From Candidatus Thiothrix sulfatifontis (GTDB lineage Bacteria > Pseudomonadota > Gammaproteobacteria > Thiotrichales > Thiotrichaceae): a DNA stretch of 64,000 nucleotides. Every line of letters starts with the position of its first letter. Within the stretch, counting starts at the first letter, position 1. Below are positions 10,210 to 18,835 of this stretch, piece by piece. Location of the stretch: assembly GCA_022828425.1 (NCBI GenBank), contig CP094685.1:744001-808000 (forward strand), given 5' to 3'. The translations under genes and the position numbers were made by a program. Under the pieces are notes generated by a model. That model did not search any database. It was not told where the DNA came from and saw only the letters and a list, made by a program, of their open reading frames with translations.

Positions 10210-10367
10210 AAAAATCCCTGCCATCAGCGTATAATAAACTATGTTGATTTATAGGCTGATTGTAGCAATTAATTAAATCAATTTTTTTAAATATTGATAA
10301 CGTAATTTAATCAATCAAGGGTTCATAATTAATCAGGGTGCTCTGCCATAATCATTAAATTTTAATA

Positions 10368-11924
10368 TTAAGCGGATGTCATGAGTTTTTTGATTTCCCC
10401 TAACGTGCCCAATACTTTTTTTAATGCTTCGTGCGAAAAAATAGACCGATTATCGGTATTTGTGGTTTCAATTAATTGCGCATTACTGCGCAATAATTCC
10501 TGAAGCTCTTGCAAGCTACGTACCGTTTGTCCCAGACGAAAGCAACTTACGCTGCGGGCTAATTCACCCCAGTAACCAAAATATTGAATGCGCTCTGCCA
10601 GCACCCATGCGTTCTGGTAGCGCCCCTGATTGAACGCGTGCAGAAAAGGCAACACGTAGTACCAATTAGGTTGCGGAAACGCCAGCGCCATAAGATCACG
10701 AATCGCTTGTATGCCCGCCGCCTGATCGCCAGTCATGTACAACCCGAATCCATACATGTATTCCACCGACGTGTCGAACGGGTTTAGTTGGCGTGCCGTT
10801 TCTAACTCGCAACGGCACAGGGCATTATCGCCGACAAAGTAGCGATTGTGCGCAAAAATGGAATGCGCCTCCGCATTGCCGGGGTCAAGTTTTAAGGCGG
10901 TGCGGGCTGCATGTGTCCAAGTGGTTTCCAGATGCTCAATCAAGTGGTATTGCAGCACGTGATCGTAGCCGCACAAACGCGCCAAAATCACCAACGCTTT
11001 GCCGTCATGCGGAAAGTGTTGCAGGCGTTGTTGGCAGCTCATAACGGCTTTGTGAAAATTCTCGCGGGTAATATCGTGTAAAAAAGCCAGATAATCCACC
11101 AAAGCGGCGTGGTGGGCGGCGATGGGGGCGATCATACTTTGCTGATATTGCGCCCAGTAATACAGCATTCTCCCAGAATGCACGGCAACCGTGTTCGCTG
11201 CCACTTGCGTCCATAATTTGTCCAAATCTTGTTGGCTGGGTTGCGTTGTTAAATGCAAGGTATCTGCCCATACCAGTTCATTGTTGAGCGCGTGAACGAG
11301 CACCACAAACAATTCGACTTCCGTCTCGGTAATTTGCAGATCGCAATCCAAGGTGTAATCGGTTTGGTGAAGTTTGGCTCTGTCTTGCGCATCGCCCGCC
11401 ACCACGCGAATATTGCGGAAACGGTTGAGCACAAACAACAAGTCGTTGCGTAATTTATGGCACAACGGCGCGGCATGAGCAGTCTGAGACGTTTCCAGCA
11501 CTTGGCAGCGCAGCAAGACACGCGGGCCTTCGGTAACTTGCGGCGTCAAGGCAGCGTCGGTCAGTGTCGCTGTCTTAGGCGGGTTATTTCTTAGCACAAA
11601 CGCCGCTTGATACGCACCCTTCGGTATGGTGATCATGACATTACTGGTGTTATCGGCGCTTGCGTAGTGCGTTTTTAACAATTTACGCAGACGCCCGGCT
11701 TCAATGCGCACCACTGGGTTGTAAGCCGGTGAGAAATCCGCCGGTTTGCCAAGGGCGTGGATCGCAATGTTTTGTTGGTTGAGGGCATCGCCGCGCCCGG
11801 CTAAGGTTTCATGCACAACATAGTGTAAAAACCGTTTGATAATTTTTCTGGCGCGAAAGCATGGGCTGGTAAGCAGCGCGTCAAGCTCCGCAATAACGCG
11901 TTCTTTATCAATATTTGTGCTCAT
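10368..11924 (-). CDS. wHTH-like N-terminal domain protein with TPR-like C-terminus
   Basis: The protein has about 518 residues. The first 110 or so (around S-P-x-F-R-x-x-K-I-I-K-R-F-L-H-Y-V-V and N-P-V-V-R-I-E-A-G-R-L-R-K-L-L) match a recurring N-terminal module seen on bacterial adenylate-cyclase-like and TPR regulators, presumed DNA-binding. The middle is a degenerate domain of the TolB-N/cyclase-associated kind. The C-terminal 250 residues contain helical TPR-like repeats. No cyclase catalytic motif is visible. ATG 11924 is preferred to the TTG at 11936. The role is unknown; a signalling or regulatory function is inferred from architecture only. Confidence 0.6.
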   Translation of the reverse strand: MSTNIDKERVIAELDALLTSPCFRARKIIKRFLHYVVHETLAGRGDALNQQNIAIHALGKPADFSPAYNPVVRIEAGRLRKLLKTHYASADNTSNVMITIPKGAYQAAFVLRNNPPKTATLTDAALTPQVTEGPRVLLRCQVLETSQTAHAAPLCHKLRNDLLFVLNRFRNIRVVAGDAQDRAKLHQTDYTLDCDLQITETEVELFVVLVHALNNELVWADTLHLTTQPSQQDLDKLWTQVAANTVAVHSGRMLYYWAQYQQSMIAPIAAHHAALVDYLAFLHDITRENFHKAVMSCQQRLQHFPHDGKALVILARLCGYDHVLQYHLIEHLETTWTHAARTALKLDPGNAEAHSIFAHNRYFVGDNALCRCELETARQLNPFDTSVEYMYGFGLYMTGDQAAGIQAIRDLMALAFPQPNWYYVLPFLHAFNQGRYQNAWVLAERIQYFGYWGELARSVSCFRLGQTVRSLQELQELLRSNAQLIETTNTDNRSIFSHEALKKVLGTLGEIKKLMTSA

Positions 11925-12073
11925 GGAAGCCAGCAATTCCCCGTATTCTTGTGTTTCTTCTAAAAGATTGAGCGCTACTTTATAGCATGTTTTTTATCGA
12001 AGAAAACGCTATTCCATGAAACCGAATGGATTTCTTGTAACAAATTGTAACGAAAAATAAGCAAATTCAGCGT

Positions 12074-13291
12074 TTAAGCGGCGTGGGTGGTGGCGGTTTG
12101 TGGCATGGGCAACTTGATAATGCCTTCGCCACAACTTTCCCTGGCAATTTGGTTGCGTCCGTTACGTTTGGCGCGGTAAAGCGCGCGATCGGCGGCATTC
12201 AAAAGCATCGCCGGGTAAACCACCGCAGTATCATGCAACGATGGCGCTTCATGCACCGCATTTGGTGTGCAACTGGACACGCCAATGCTGATCGTCACAA
12301 TGCGCGGAATTGCGCCATCCGAATGCGGTATGCGTTGATCTTCCACACTCTTGCGCACACGCTCTGCCAATAAAGCGGCATCTTCCAAATGCGTATCCGG
12401 CAATAAAATCACGAATTCTTCACCGCCGTGACGCGCCACAACATCCGATGCCCGCCGTGCCACTGCTTTAATGCACTGCGCGATAATTTGCAGGCATTGA
12501 TCGCCCGCTTGATGCCCGTGCTGGTCGTTGTAACGTTTGAAATGATCGACATCAATCATTAACAGTGACAGGGGTTTTGCGTCGCGAGTGGCACGCCGCC
12601 ATTCCATTTTAAAGGTTGTGTCGAAAAAACGCCGGTTAGAAATCTGCGTAACGGGGTCGGTGTGCGCCTGTTCTTGGACTTGAATCTGGGCGCTGTGCAA
12701 ATCATTCAACAAGCCAGTGATCGAACGCGATACCATTGCCAATAAAACACCTAGCAACGCGATTGCCAGCGCCAGTGATTGTTGCGCAGTGCCGCCCAGC
12801 AACAATAAATTCAAGGCAATCGGCAACAGAATGGCACCGATTTGCAAGTATAAAGCCAAACTGGAAAGCGCCAACACGGGCATGGCGGCAACAATTGCCC
12901 CCGCCAACAACAACACATGCACCGCTTGCATCGAGGGGTCAAATGAGAACAAGATGAAACCTGACACGCCCCACAAGGCACTAATGAGGGTGGAATACAC
13001 CAAGTAGCGTTGCCCTAACTCTTGTAATTCCTCACTGGAATAATGTTGGGAGGGTAAGAAGTGTTGTCCGAACAACCAGCGCATCACATTCATGGCTAAA
13101 ATCGCAGCGAACCACACTAGCAGTAACGCCATGTTTTCGGTGCTTTCCGCCCAGCGCAATAATACAAACAGCGTCGCCGCAAACGCGTTTCCCCACAGCC
13201 AAGTCGCCCCGTGCCGCGAGAGGAAGGTTATCTGTCCCTGAATAATCAGGGGCGATGTGTGTAAGGATGCGCTGAGTTTTTTCTTATTCAT
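12074..13291 (-). CDS. Diguanylate cyclase (GGDEF) with membrane-spanning N-terminus
   Basis: This 405-residue protein should make cyclic di-GMP from two GTP. The N-terminal half has five or six hydrophobic segments, up to about residue 195. The GGDEF domain follows: the D-P-V-T-Q-I-S-N-R-R-F-F start, the D-x-D-x-F-K-x-x-N-D metal/substrate region, and an active-site G-G-E-E-F. No R-x-x-D inhibitory motif is obvious just before it. It stands alone between two unrelated genes. Its sensory input is unknown. Confidence 0.9.
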   Translation of the reverse strand: MNKKKLSASLHTSPLIIQGQITFLSRHGATWLWGNAFAATLFVLLRWAESTENMALLLVWFAAILAMNVMRWLFGQHFLPSQHYSSEELQELGQRYLVYSTLISALWGVSGFILFSFDPSMQAVHVLLLAGAIVAAMPVLALSSLALYLQIGAILLPIALNLLLLGGTAQQSLALAIALLGVLLAMVSRSITGLLNDLHSAQIQVQEQAHTDPVTQISNRRFFDTTFKMEWRRATRDAKPLSLLMIDVDHFKRYNDQHGHQAGDQCLQIIAQCIKAVARRASDVVARHGGEEFVILLPDTHLEDAALLAERVRKSVEDQRIPHSDGAIPRIVTISIGVSSCTPNAVHEAPSLHDTAVVYPAMLLNAADRALYRAKRNGRNQIARESCGEGIIKLPMPQTATTHAA

Positions 13292-13571
13292 TGAAGTTTT
13301 TTCTGGGTTGCAACCATCGGTTTAGTGCGCCTTGGCGTGACGCCCCTGTCAATGCCAAGTCTGAATATAGTGCATCTTGTGAGGGATTGCGCTAGCTAGG
13401 TTGAATGTTTATGGGTTAATAATAGATTTTTTTTATAATAAAAGACAAGCTCAAAAAGTAGGCGCATTTAAGTCGAACGGCTGTTAAGTGACTATCGCCG
13501 GTGATCGCCTTGCAATAAAATGAAGCGGCGCAAAATAATGCTCTACCCGCACACCATCATGGGAACAATAC

Positions 13572-14018
13572 ATGAATAACTGGCAACAGGTCGATGACGA
13601 AGCCGCGATGCTTGCACTGGGCGCCAGCGTTGCCCAACAATTCCCTAGCGGCGGTCTGATTACGCTACACGGTGATTTGGGGGCGGGTAAAACCACGCTG
13701 GTTCGCGGTCTGTTACGCGCCTTGGGGTACACGGGCAATGTCAAAAGTCCCACTTATACCTTGGTTGAACCCTATTATCTGGCGGGACGCGACATTTTTC
13801 ACTTCGATCTGTACCGTTTAGCTGAACCAGAGGAGTTGGAATACATGGGTATCCGCGATTATTTGCGCTCGGATGCACTCTGTCTGGTGGAATGGCCTGA
13901 AAAGGCCGCTGGGATCCTGCCCAAGGCGGATTTGCGTATTCACATACGCTACTGCGGTGAGGCGCGAGAAATCTTTTTAGAAGAGTTTAGCTATTTTAAT
14001 CATGATGTTAGCGCGTAA
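13572..14018 (+). CDS. tsaE: tRNA threonylcarbamoyladenosine biosynthesis ATPase TsaE
   Basis: This 148-residue P-loop ATPase is required with TsaB, TsaC and TsaD for the t6A modification of tRNAs decoding ANN codons. Walker A is G-D-L-G-A-G-K-T-T near residue 36-44, followed by the family motifs S-P-T-Y-T-L-V-E-P-Y, F-D-L-Y-R-L and E-W-P-E. Length is typical. The amidase gene follows 85 bases later, an arrangement (tsaE-amiC) common in gammaproteobacteria. Confidence 0.95.
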   Translation: MNNWQQVDDEAAMLALGASVAQQFPSGGLITLHGDLGAGKTTLVRGLLRALGYTGNVKSPTYTLVEPYYLAGRDIFHFDLYRLAEPEELEYMGIRDYLRSDALCLVEWPEKAAGILPKADLRIHIRYCGEAREIFLEEFSYFNHDVSA

Positions 14019-14103
14019 TGATAAAAATTCACTTGAAAAGTACGCCACGCTGTATTAATACTTATAACTAAGACATGTTTTTCCACCCATTGCGAACTGA
14101 CCC

Positions 14104-15324
14104 ATGAACAGCAAACAATTGAGCCGCCGAGGTTTTATCTTGAAGTTGGGCGCACTGGCCGGAGCGGTCGCCAGCGGATTCAAGAGCGTGTCAGCGTTGG
14201 CTGCCGAAGCCGTCGCCGGACGTTTAACCGGCGCAAACCTGAGCGGAACCGCTGATAAACTGAATTTCTTGCTGCAATTGGATGCGCCAATTGCTTACAA
14301 GGTTTTCACCCTCGACAAGCCGGATCGGGTGGTTATTGATTTAAAAAATACCACCATGCAAGGCAAGCTCAAGCAAGGGGCGCACGATCGTAAGCCAATC
14401 ACGGGGATCCGCTATTCTGACCGCGAAGACGGCAGTTTGCGCGTGGTACTGGACGTTGCAGAGCGAGTCGCCGTCAAATCTTTATTAAGCGTAGACGGCG
14501 TTAATCATCTGCTTACCGTCAGCCTCAGCCCCACTGGGAAAGGCAGCAGCGGCAGTGGCAAATCGAAGACGCCCAAAAAATCCGCTCCAGAAGCAGACAA
14601 ACCGGCGGGCTCTGAACCTTCTAAGGGCAAATTTATAGTGGTGATCGACCCTGGTCATGGTGGTAAAGATCCCGGTGCGGTTGGTGCTAACGGCACGCAG
14701 GAGAAAGAGGTGGTGTTGCAAGTTGCCCGCAAATTGAAAGCACGGATTGATCGTGAAAAAGGCATGAAAGCCATCCTCACCCGTGACAGTGATAAATTCA
14801 TCCCCCTGCGTGAACGCATGGATATTGCGCATAAACACAAAGCCGATTTGTTTGTATCGGTACACGCGGATGCCAATCCCAGCTCGCGGGTCAGTGGCTC
14901 CTCGGTATATATTCTGTCTGAAAATGGTGCATCTAGCGAGGCGGCGCGGGTGCTGGCAGAAAGTGAAAACTCTTACGAATTAAAATTTGGCGGGCGCCAT
15001 ACCAGCGATAGAATTGCTTCCGTTTTGCTGGATTTGAGCCAGAATGCGATGATGGATCGCAGCTTGAGCTTGGCAAAAGGCGTGCTGAACGAACTCACCA
15101 AAGTGAATAACCCGTTGCGCCGCCGTGTTGAAAGTGCCCGCTTTGTGGTGTTACGCTCACCGGATATTCCATCGATGTTGGTAGAAACCGCATTTATCAG
15201 CAATCCTACGGAAGAAAAGCGCCTACGCACGGCTGAATACCAACAAAAGTTGGCGAGCGCGATGTTTCAAGGCATCAAGCGCTACCAGATTGCGTATGCG
15301 GACAGTGGGCGAGCCAATACCTGA
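14104..15324 (+). CDS. amiC: N-acetylmuramoyl-L-alanine amidase with AMIN domain
   Basis: This 406-residue periplasmic amidase cleaves septal peptidoglycan. The N-terminus (S-R-R-G-F-I-L-K-L-G followed by an Ala-rich hydrophobic stretch) is a twin-arginine signal peptide, as in AmiA/AmiC. An AMIN domain (about residues 45-145) for septal localisation is followed by a Ser/Lys-rich linker and an Amidase_3 domain. That domain has I-D-P-G-H-G-G-K-D-P-G, S-V-H-A-D-A and V-E-T-A-F-I-S-N. It lies downstream of tsaE and 10 bases before nadA, and may be co-transcribed with both. Confidence 0.93.
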   Translation: MNSKQLSRRGFILKLGALAGAVASGFKSVSALAAEAVAGRLTGANLSGTADKLNFLLQLDAPIAYKVFTLDKPDRVVIDLKNTTMQGKLKQGAHDRKPITGIRYSDREDGSLRVVLDVAERVAVKSLLSVDGVNHLLTVSLSPTGKGSSGSGKSKTPKKSAPEADKPAGSEPSKGKFIVVIDPGHGGKDPGAVGANGTQEKEVVLQVARKLKARIDREKGMKAILTRDSDKFIPLRERMDIAHKHKADLFVSVHADANPSSRVSGSSVYILSENGASSEAARVLAESENSYELKFGGRHTSDRIASVLLDLSQNAMMDRSLSLAKGVLNELTKVNNPLRRRVESARFVVLRSPDIPSMLVETAFISNPTEEKRLRTAEYQQKLASAMFQGIKRYQIAYADSGRANT

Positions 15325-15334
15325 GCATTAATTT

Positions 15335-16381
15335 ATGAGCAAACCAATTACCATTCCGCTGATTAAAGTGCCGCTCACGGCACACATTGAAGCGCTGAAT
15401 CCGCATTATAACCCTGAGCAAAAGCGTCTGGTTAAAGAGCAAATTAAACAAAAGCTCAGGGAACAAGACGCGGTATTGGTGGCGCATTACTATGTCGAAC
15501 GCGATTTGCAGGAATTAGCCGAAGAAACGGGCGGTTATGTTTCCGACTCATTGGATATGGCACGCTTTGGCAATGAACACCCTGCGAAAACCCTGATTGT
15601 AGCGGGTGTGCGTTTCATGGGCGAAACCGCCAAAATTCTCAATCCAGAAAAGCGCGTGCTAATGCCGACCTTGGAAGCCGAATGTTCCTTGGATTTGGAA
15701 TGTCCCGCTGACCAGTTTATCCCGTTTTGCGACGAACACCCCGACCGCACTGTGGTGGTGTATTCCAATACCAGTGCTGAGGTCAAAGCCCGCGCCGATT
15801 ACGTGGTGACCTCAAGTATCGCGGTCGATTTGGTCACATGGTTGGATGAACAGGGTAAGAAAATCCTGTGGGCACCCGACAAGCACTTAGGGCGTTATAT
15901 TCAACGCTTGACCGGGGCAGATATGTTGCTGTGGCAAGCGGCTTGCGTGGTGCATGACGAATTCAAATTTCGGGCATTGGGCGAGATGTTGGAGAAATAC
16001 CCTGATGCAGGCGTCTTGGTGCACCCTGAATCCCCGGAAGAGGTTATTCGGTTGGCGGATGCGGTGGGTTCCACCTCGCAATTGATCAAAGCTGCGCAAA
16101 CGTTGCCCCATCAGCGTTTTATTGTGGCGACGGATAGCGGGATTTTTTACAAAATGCAGCAAGCGGCACCCGGTAAAGAGTTTATTGCTGCGCCCACTAT
16201 GGGCGAGGGAGCAACTTGCAAAAGTTGTGCGCATTGCCCGTGGATGGCGATGAATGGCTTACACAATCTGCTAAGCGTATTGGAGACCGGGGGCAATGAA
16301 ATTTTGGTGGAAGAAAATGTGCGCGTAAACGCCTTGCGCTCAACCCAGCGGATGCTGGATTTTGCCAAGATGCGCCGCTAA
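15335..16381 (+). CDS. nadA: Quinolinate synthase A
   Basis: This 348-residue iron-sulfur enzyme condenses iminoaspartate with dihydroxyacetone phosphate to quinolinate in NAD synthesis. The H-Y-Y-V-x-R-D motif is near residue 50, and cysteines fit the three cluster ligands: one in E-C-S-L-D-L-E-C, one in Q-A-A-C-V-V-H, and one in the [13 protein letters not shown] motif near the C-terminus. Length matches the family. It is the last gene of the tsaE-amiC-nadA run. Confidence 0.96.
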   Translation: MSKPITIPLIKVPLTAHIEALNPHYNPEQKRLVKEQIKQKLREQDAVLVAHYYVERDLQELAEETGGYVSDSLDMARFGNEHPAKTLIVAGVRFMGETAKILNPEKRVLMPTLEAECSLDLECPADQFIPFCDEHPDRTVVVYSNTSAEVKARADYVVTSSIAVDLVTWLDEQGKKILWAPDKHLGRYIQRLTGADMLLWQAACVVHDEFKFRALGEMLEKYPDAGVLVHPESPEEVIRLADAVGSTSQLIKAAQTLPHQRFIVATDSGIFYKMQQAAPGKEFIAAPTMGEGATCKSCAHCPWMAMNGLHNLLSVLETGGNEILVEENVRVNALRSTQRMLDFAKMRR

Positions 16382-16393
16382 CCAGTGTGAGTA

Positions 16394-16424
16394 TTGACAC
16401 GCCCTAGCCCTTTACGAGTAAAAT
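16394..16424 (+). promoter_or_regulatory. Candidate sigma-70 promoter for the TusE/DsrC-like gene
   Basis: A consensus -35 TTGACA (16394-16399) and a -10-like TAAAAT (16419-16424) lie 40 bases before the start codon. The spacer is 19 bases, longer than ideal. A GAGGAG-type ribosome-binding site follows at about 16450. Confidence 0.5.
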
Positions 16425-16464
16425 AGTTTACTAAATTACTAGGCAATTTGAGGAGACTCTGACA

Positions 16465-16764
16465 ATGAGTGTAGAAATCCCCGCACGCGATGGTGACGGC
16501 TACTTAATTAGCATGGATGACTGGACACCTGAAATTGGTAAAGCCATGGCTGAAGCCGATGGCGTCGATCTGACCGATGCCAAGTGGGAACAGATCATGA
16601 AAGCGCGTGAATATTACGACGATCAAGCTGTCGTACCCCCGATTCGCAAGTTCTCTAAATTCATTAACATGGATCAAAAAGAACTGTTTGCGCAATGGAA
16701 AACCGGCCCGATGAAGCCGATTACCAAATACGGCGGTTTGCCGAAGCCGACTGGCTGCGTGTAA
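16465..16764 (+). CDS. TusE/DsrC-like sulfur carrier protein
   Basis: This 99-residue protein of the DsrC/TusE family accepts sulfur as a persulfide on a C-terminal cysteine. The C-terminus ends K-P-T-G-C-V, giving the invariant penultimate cysteine. The second cysteine that true DsrC carries ten residues earlier is absent: the matching stretch is M-K-P-I-T-K-Y-G-G-L and this protein has no other Cys. It is therefore the TusE-like, tRNA thiolation or sulfur-trafficking type rather than canonical DsrC. It is monocistronic, with a possible promoter just upstream and a strong hairpin just downstream. Confidence 0.85.
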   Translation: MSVEIPARDGDGYLISMDDWTPEIGKAMAEADGVDLTDAKWEQIMKAREYYDDQAVVPPIRKFSKFINMDQKELFAQWKTGPMKPITKYGGLPKPTGCV

Positions 16765-16773
16765 GTCTTTGGG

Positions 16774-16801
16774 GTGCGGGGTTAAGCATATTGCCCCGCA
16801 C
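16774..16801. terminator. Bidirectional terminator hairpin
   Basis: The perfect arms GTGCGGGG (16774-16781) and CCCCGCAC (16794-16801) flank a 12-base loop between the convergent tusE-like and flavoprotein genes. They overlap the last codons of the flavoprotein gene. No strong U run is present. Confidence 0.55.
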
Positions 16802-17972
16802 ACCAACCCGACGCCCACGCCCACTGAAAATTATACCCCCCCAACCAGCCGGTGACATCCACGGTTTCACCAATGAAATACAGCCCCGGCACTTTGCGGG
16901 CTTCCAGTGTTTTAGACGATAACTCGCGCGTATCCACCCCACCCAAACTCACTTCAGCCGTGCGCATTCCTTCGGTACCCGCCGGGGTTAATTCCCATGC
17001 GTGCAATTGCGCGGCAATCGACTGAAGCATTTTATCGCCGTATTGCCCTAACGGTCGGTTAGGAAACACGGTTTCGCACAGCCGTTGTGCCAAGCGATTG
17101 GGCAAGACTTCGGCTAACAGCGTTTTCAATTCCGCTTTTGGGCGTTGCTGTTGCACCGTTTGTAGCCACGCATAAGCATCTAGCCCCGGTAGCAAGTCAA
17201 TCTGCACTGCCGCCCCTGTTTGCCAATACGATGAAATTTGCAACATTGCCGGGCCACTCAAGCCTCGATGCGTAAACAGCATCTGTTCGCGAAAATAACC
17301 GTCCCCGCAACTGACTGCCACTGGGGTGCTAACACCTGCCAAGCCCGCAAATAAGCCTTCTAATAAAGTCTGGTCAAAGGTGAACGGCACGAGTGCAGGC
17401 GAAAACGGAATGTTTTTCAAGCCAAACTGCTTGGCGATGTGGCTGCCGAAATCGGTTGCCCCCATGCGTGGAATCGAGGGGCCGCCGGTGGCAATCACCA
17501 GTGACGCTGCTTGGAACGCTCCTTGCGTGGTGTGCAGGTGAAATTGCGCGTCTGCTCGCTGAATCTGAGTGACATCGGTATTGAGGCGTAAGGTGACAGC
17601 GGCTTGTTGACACTCTGTCCACAACATCTCCACGATCGCGGGGGCTTTTTGGTCACAGAACAGTTGCCCCAAGGTTTTTTCATGCCAGCTCAAGTGGTAA
17701 TGACGCATCAAATCGAGGAAATCGTTGGCGGTGTAGCGTGCCAGTGCGGATTTACAAAAGTGGGGATTCTGCGACAAATAAGCGGCTGGGTTGACGTGCA
17801 AGTTGGTGAAATTACAACGTCCGCCACCGGAGATGAGAATTTTTTTGCCGATTTTGTCGGCTTTATCGAGCAATAGCACGCGCCGCCCGCGTTTTCCGGC
17901 TATCGCTGCACACATTAATCCCGCCGCGCCTGCGCCGAGAATTACCACATCATAAGTTTCTGGAATTTGCAT
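16782..17972 (-). CDS. HI0933/YhiN-family flavoprotein (NAD(P)/FAD-dependent oxidoreductase)
   Basis: This 396-residue member of the HI0933-like (BaiN/YhiN) flavoproteins has an N-terminal FAD-binding G-A-G-A-A-G-L-M-C-A and the family hallmark G-G-G-R-C-N-F-T-N near residue 50. A C-terminal G-G-V-D-T-x-E-L-S-S-K-T-L-E block and the final G-x-x-x-D-V-x-G-x-x-G-G-Y-N-x-Q-W-A-W-x-S-G motif complete the fold. The physiological substrate of this family is not settled. It is convergent with the TusE-like gene. Confidence 0.88.
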   Translation of the reverse strand: MQIPETYDVVILGAGAAGLMCAAIAGKRGRRVLLLDKADKIGKKILISGGGRCNFTNLHVNPAAYLSQNPHFCKSALARYTANDFLDLMRHYHLSWHEKTLGQLFCDQKAPAIVEMLWTECQQAAVTLRLNTDVTQIQRADAQFHLHTTQGAFQAASLVIATGGPSIPRMGATDFGSHIAKQFGLKNIPFSPALVPFTFDQTLLEGLFAGLAGVSTPVAVSCGDGYFREQMLFTHRGLSGPAMLQISSYWQTGAAVQIDLLPGLDAYAWLQTVQQQRPKAELKTLLAEVLPNRLAQRLCETVFPNRPLGQYGDKMLQSIAAQLHAWELTPAGTEGMRTAEVSLGGVDTRELSSKTLEARKVPGLYFIGETVDVTGWLGGYNFQWAWASGWCAGQYA

Positions 17973-18001
17973 GAGCGCATAATAAGCGTTTGTTTGCCAA
18001 G

Positions 18002-18029
18002 AAAAAAGCCCGCGATAGGTGCGGGCTTT
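18002..18029 (-). terminator. Rho-independent terminator after the 3D-domain gene
   Basis: On the minus strand a nine-base stem (AAAGCCCGC with GCGGGCTTT, seven-base loop) runs into a T tract, 26 bases beyond the stop of the 3D-domain gene. Confidence 0.75.
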
Positions 18030-18055
18030 GAGTAATCCTTCGATCGTGAGTGTTA

Positions 18056-18460
18056 TTACCAGTGAATGCTAACGTTGCGTTTTCCCCAACGTTTTGCTTT
18101 GCGCACGTCTATCCCCATGTAAATGTCGATTTTTTTGCGCCAGCGGGCATTCATTTTATCCATAACGATGTATTCGCCGTCGAGGTATTCACCATCGGGG
18201 CTTTTGATTTTTACTTTATCGCCGTATCTGAGGCCGTGTTGTTTCAACAAATCTCTGGAAATGGCGATGGCTTTTAAGCCAGGTGTTAAGCGATCGCCCC
18301 ATGCGGCGATGTCTGGAGTGTTATCCGTTTGTGCAGGAACTGAATTATAAGCAGTCGCGGTTACATGAAGGCTGTTTGGCCGTTTCTGCCCAGCCGAGGC
18401 GATTCCAACCATGTTAATGGTTAGAAGAACCACTGTCAGGAGACGTTTTACAGTAAACAT
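18056..18460 (-). CDS. Secreted 3D-domain (double-psi barrel) protein
   Basis: This 134-residue exported protein has a signal peptide of about 23 residues (hydrophobic V-V-L-L-T-I-N-M-V-G-I-A-S-A) followed by a 3D domain as in MltA C-termini and resuscitation-type proteins. It shows V-T-A-T-A-Y-N at the start, W-G-D-R-L in the middle, and the aspartates in V-M-D-K-M and D-I-Y-M-G-I-D. A cell-wall role is likely from the family; whether it has lytic activity is unknown. It has its own terminator downstream. Confidence 0.75.
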   Translation of the reverse strand: MFTVKRLLTVVLLTINMVGIASAGQKRPNSLHVTATAYNSVPAQTDNTPDIAAWGDRLTPGLKAIAISRDLLKQHGLRYGDKVKIKSPDGEYLDGEYIVMDKMNARWRKKIDIYMGIDVRKAKRWGKRNVSIHW

Positions 18461-18835
18461 AAATTAACCTAAATTTTTGATTTAATAAGAAACTTTAGTA
18501 AAATTGATTGAAGGATTAAAAAAGAGATTAGCATATCAAGATATTCTAATAAAGGGTGCGCACCCGTGCGACTGACCAACGGCACGTTTTGCAGTGATAA
18601 ATGAGGGGCGACACTAATCAACTTCACTGTATCTATATAACAACATACTATAGAGTACTGGAGTGTATATCAGAGACAGTATGTTGTCATTTTTTTGCTA
18701 CTAAAAAGTTCCATTGTTTATTATATAAATTAATAAATATTTTTTATAATTTATGTTAAACAGTGGCTTAGCCTTGGATTTGCTCTTGTTGGTCAGTTAA
18801 TCAGAAATTTAAATGGATAAAATACGATTTTAATT
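18461..18835. other. 375-base intergenic region with an inverted repeat
   Basis: This is an AT-rich spacer between divergent genes. It holds a 10-base inverted repeat (ACAACATACT at 18640-18649, AGTATGTTGT at 18678-18687) with a 28-base loop and a T-rich run directly after the right arm. It could be a terminator, an operator or an RNA structure. I see no open reading frame and cannot place promoters with confidence. Confidence 0.5.
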
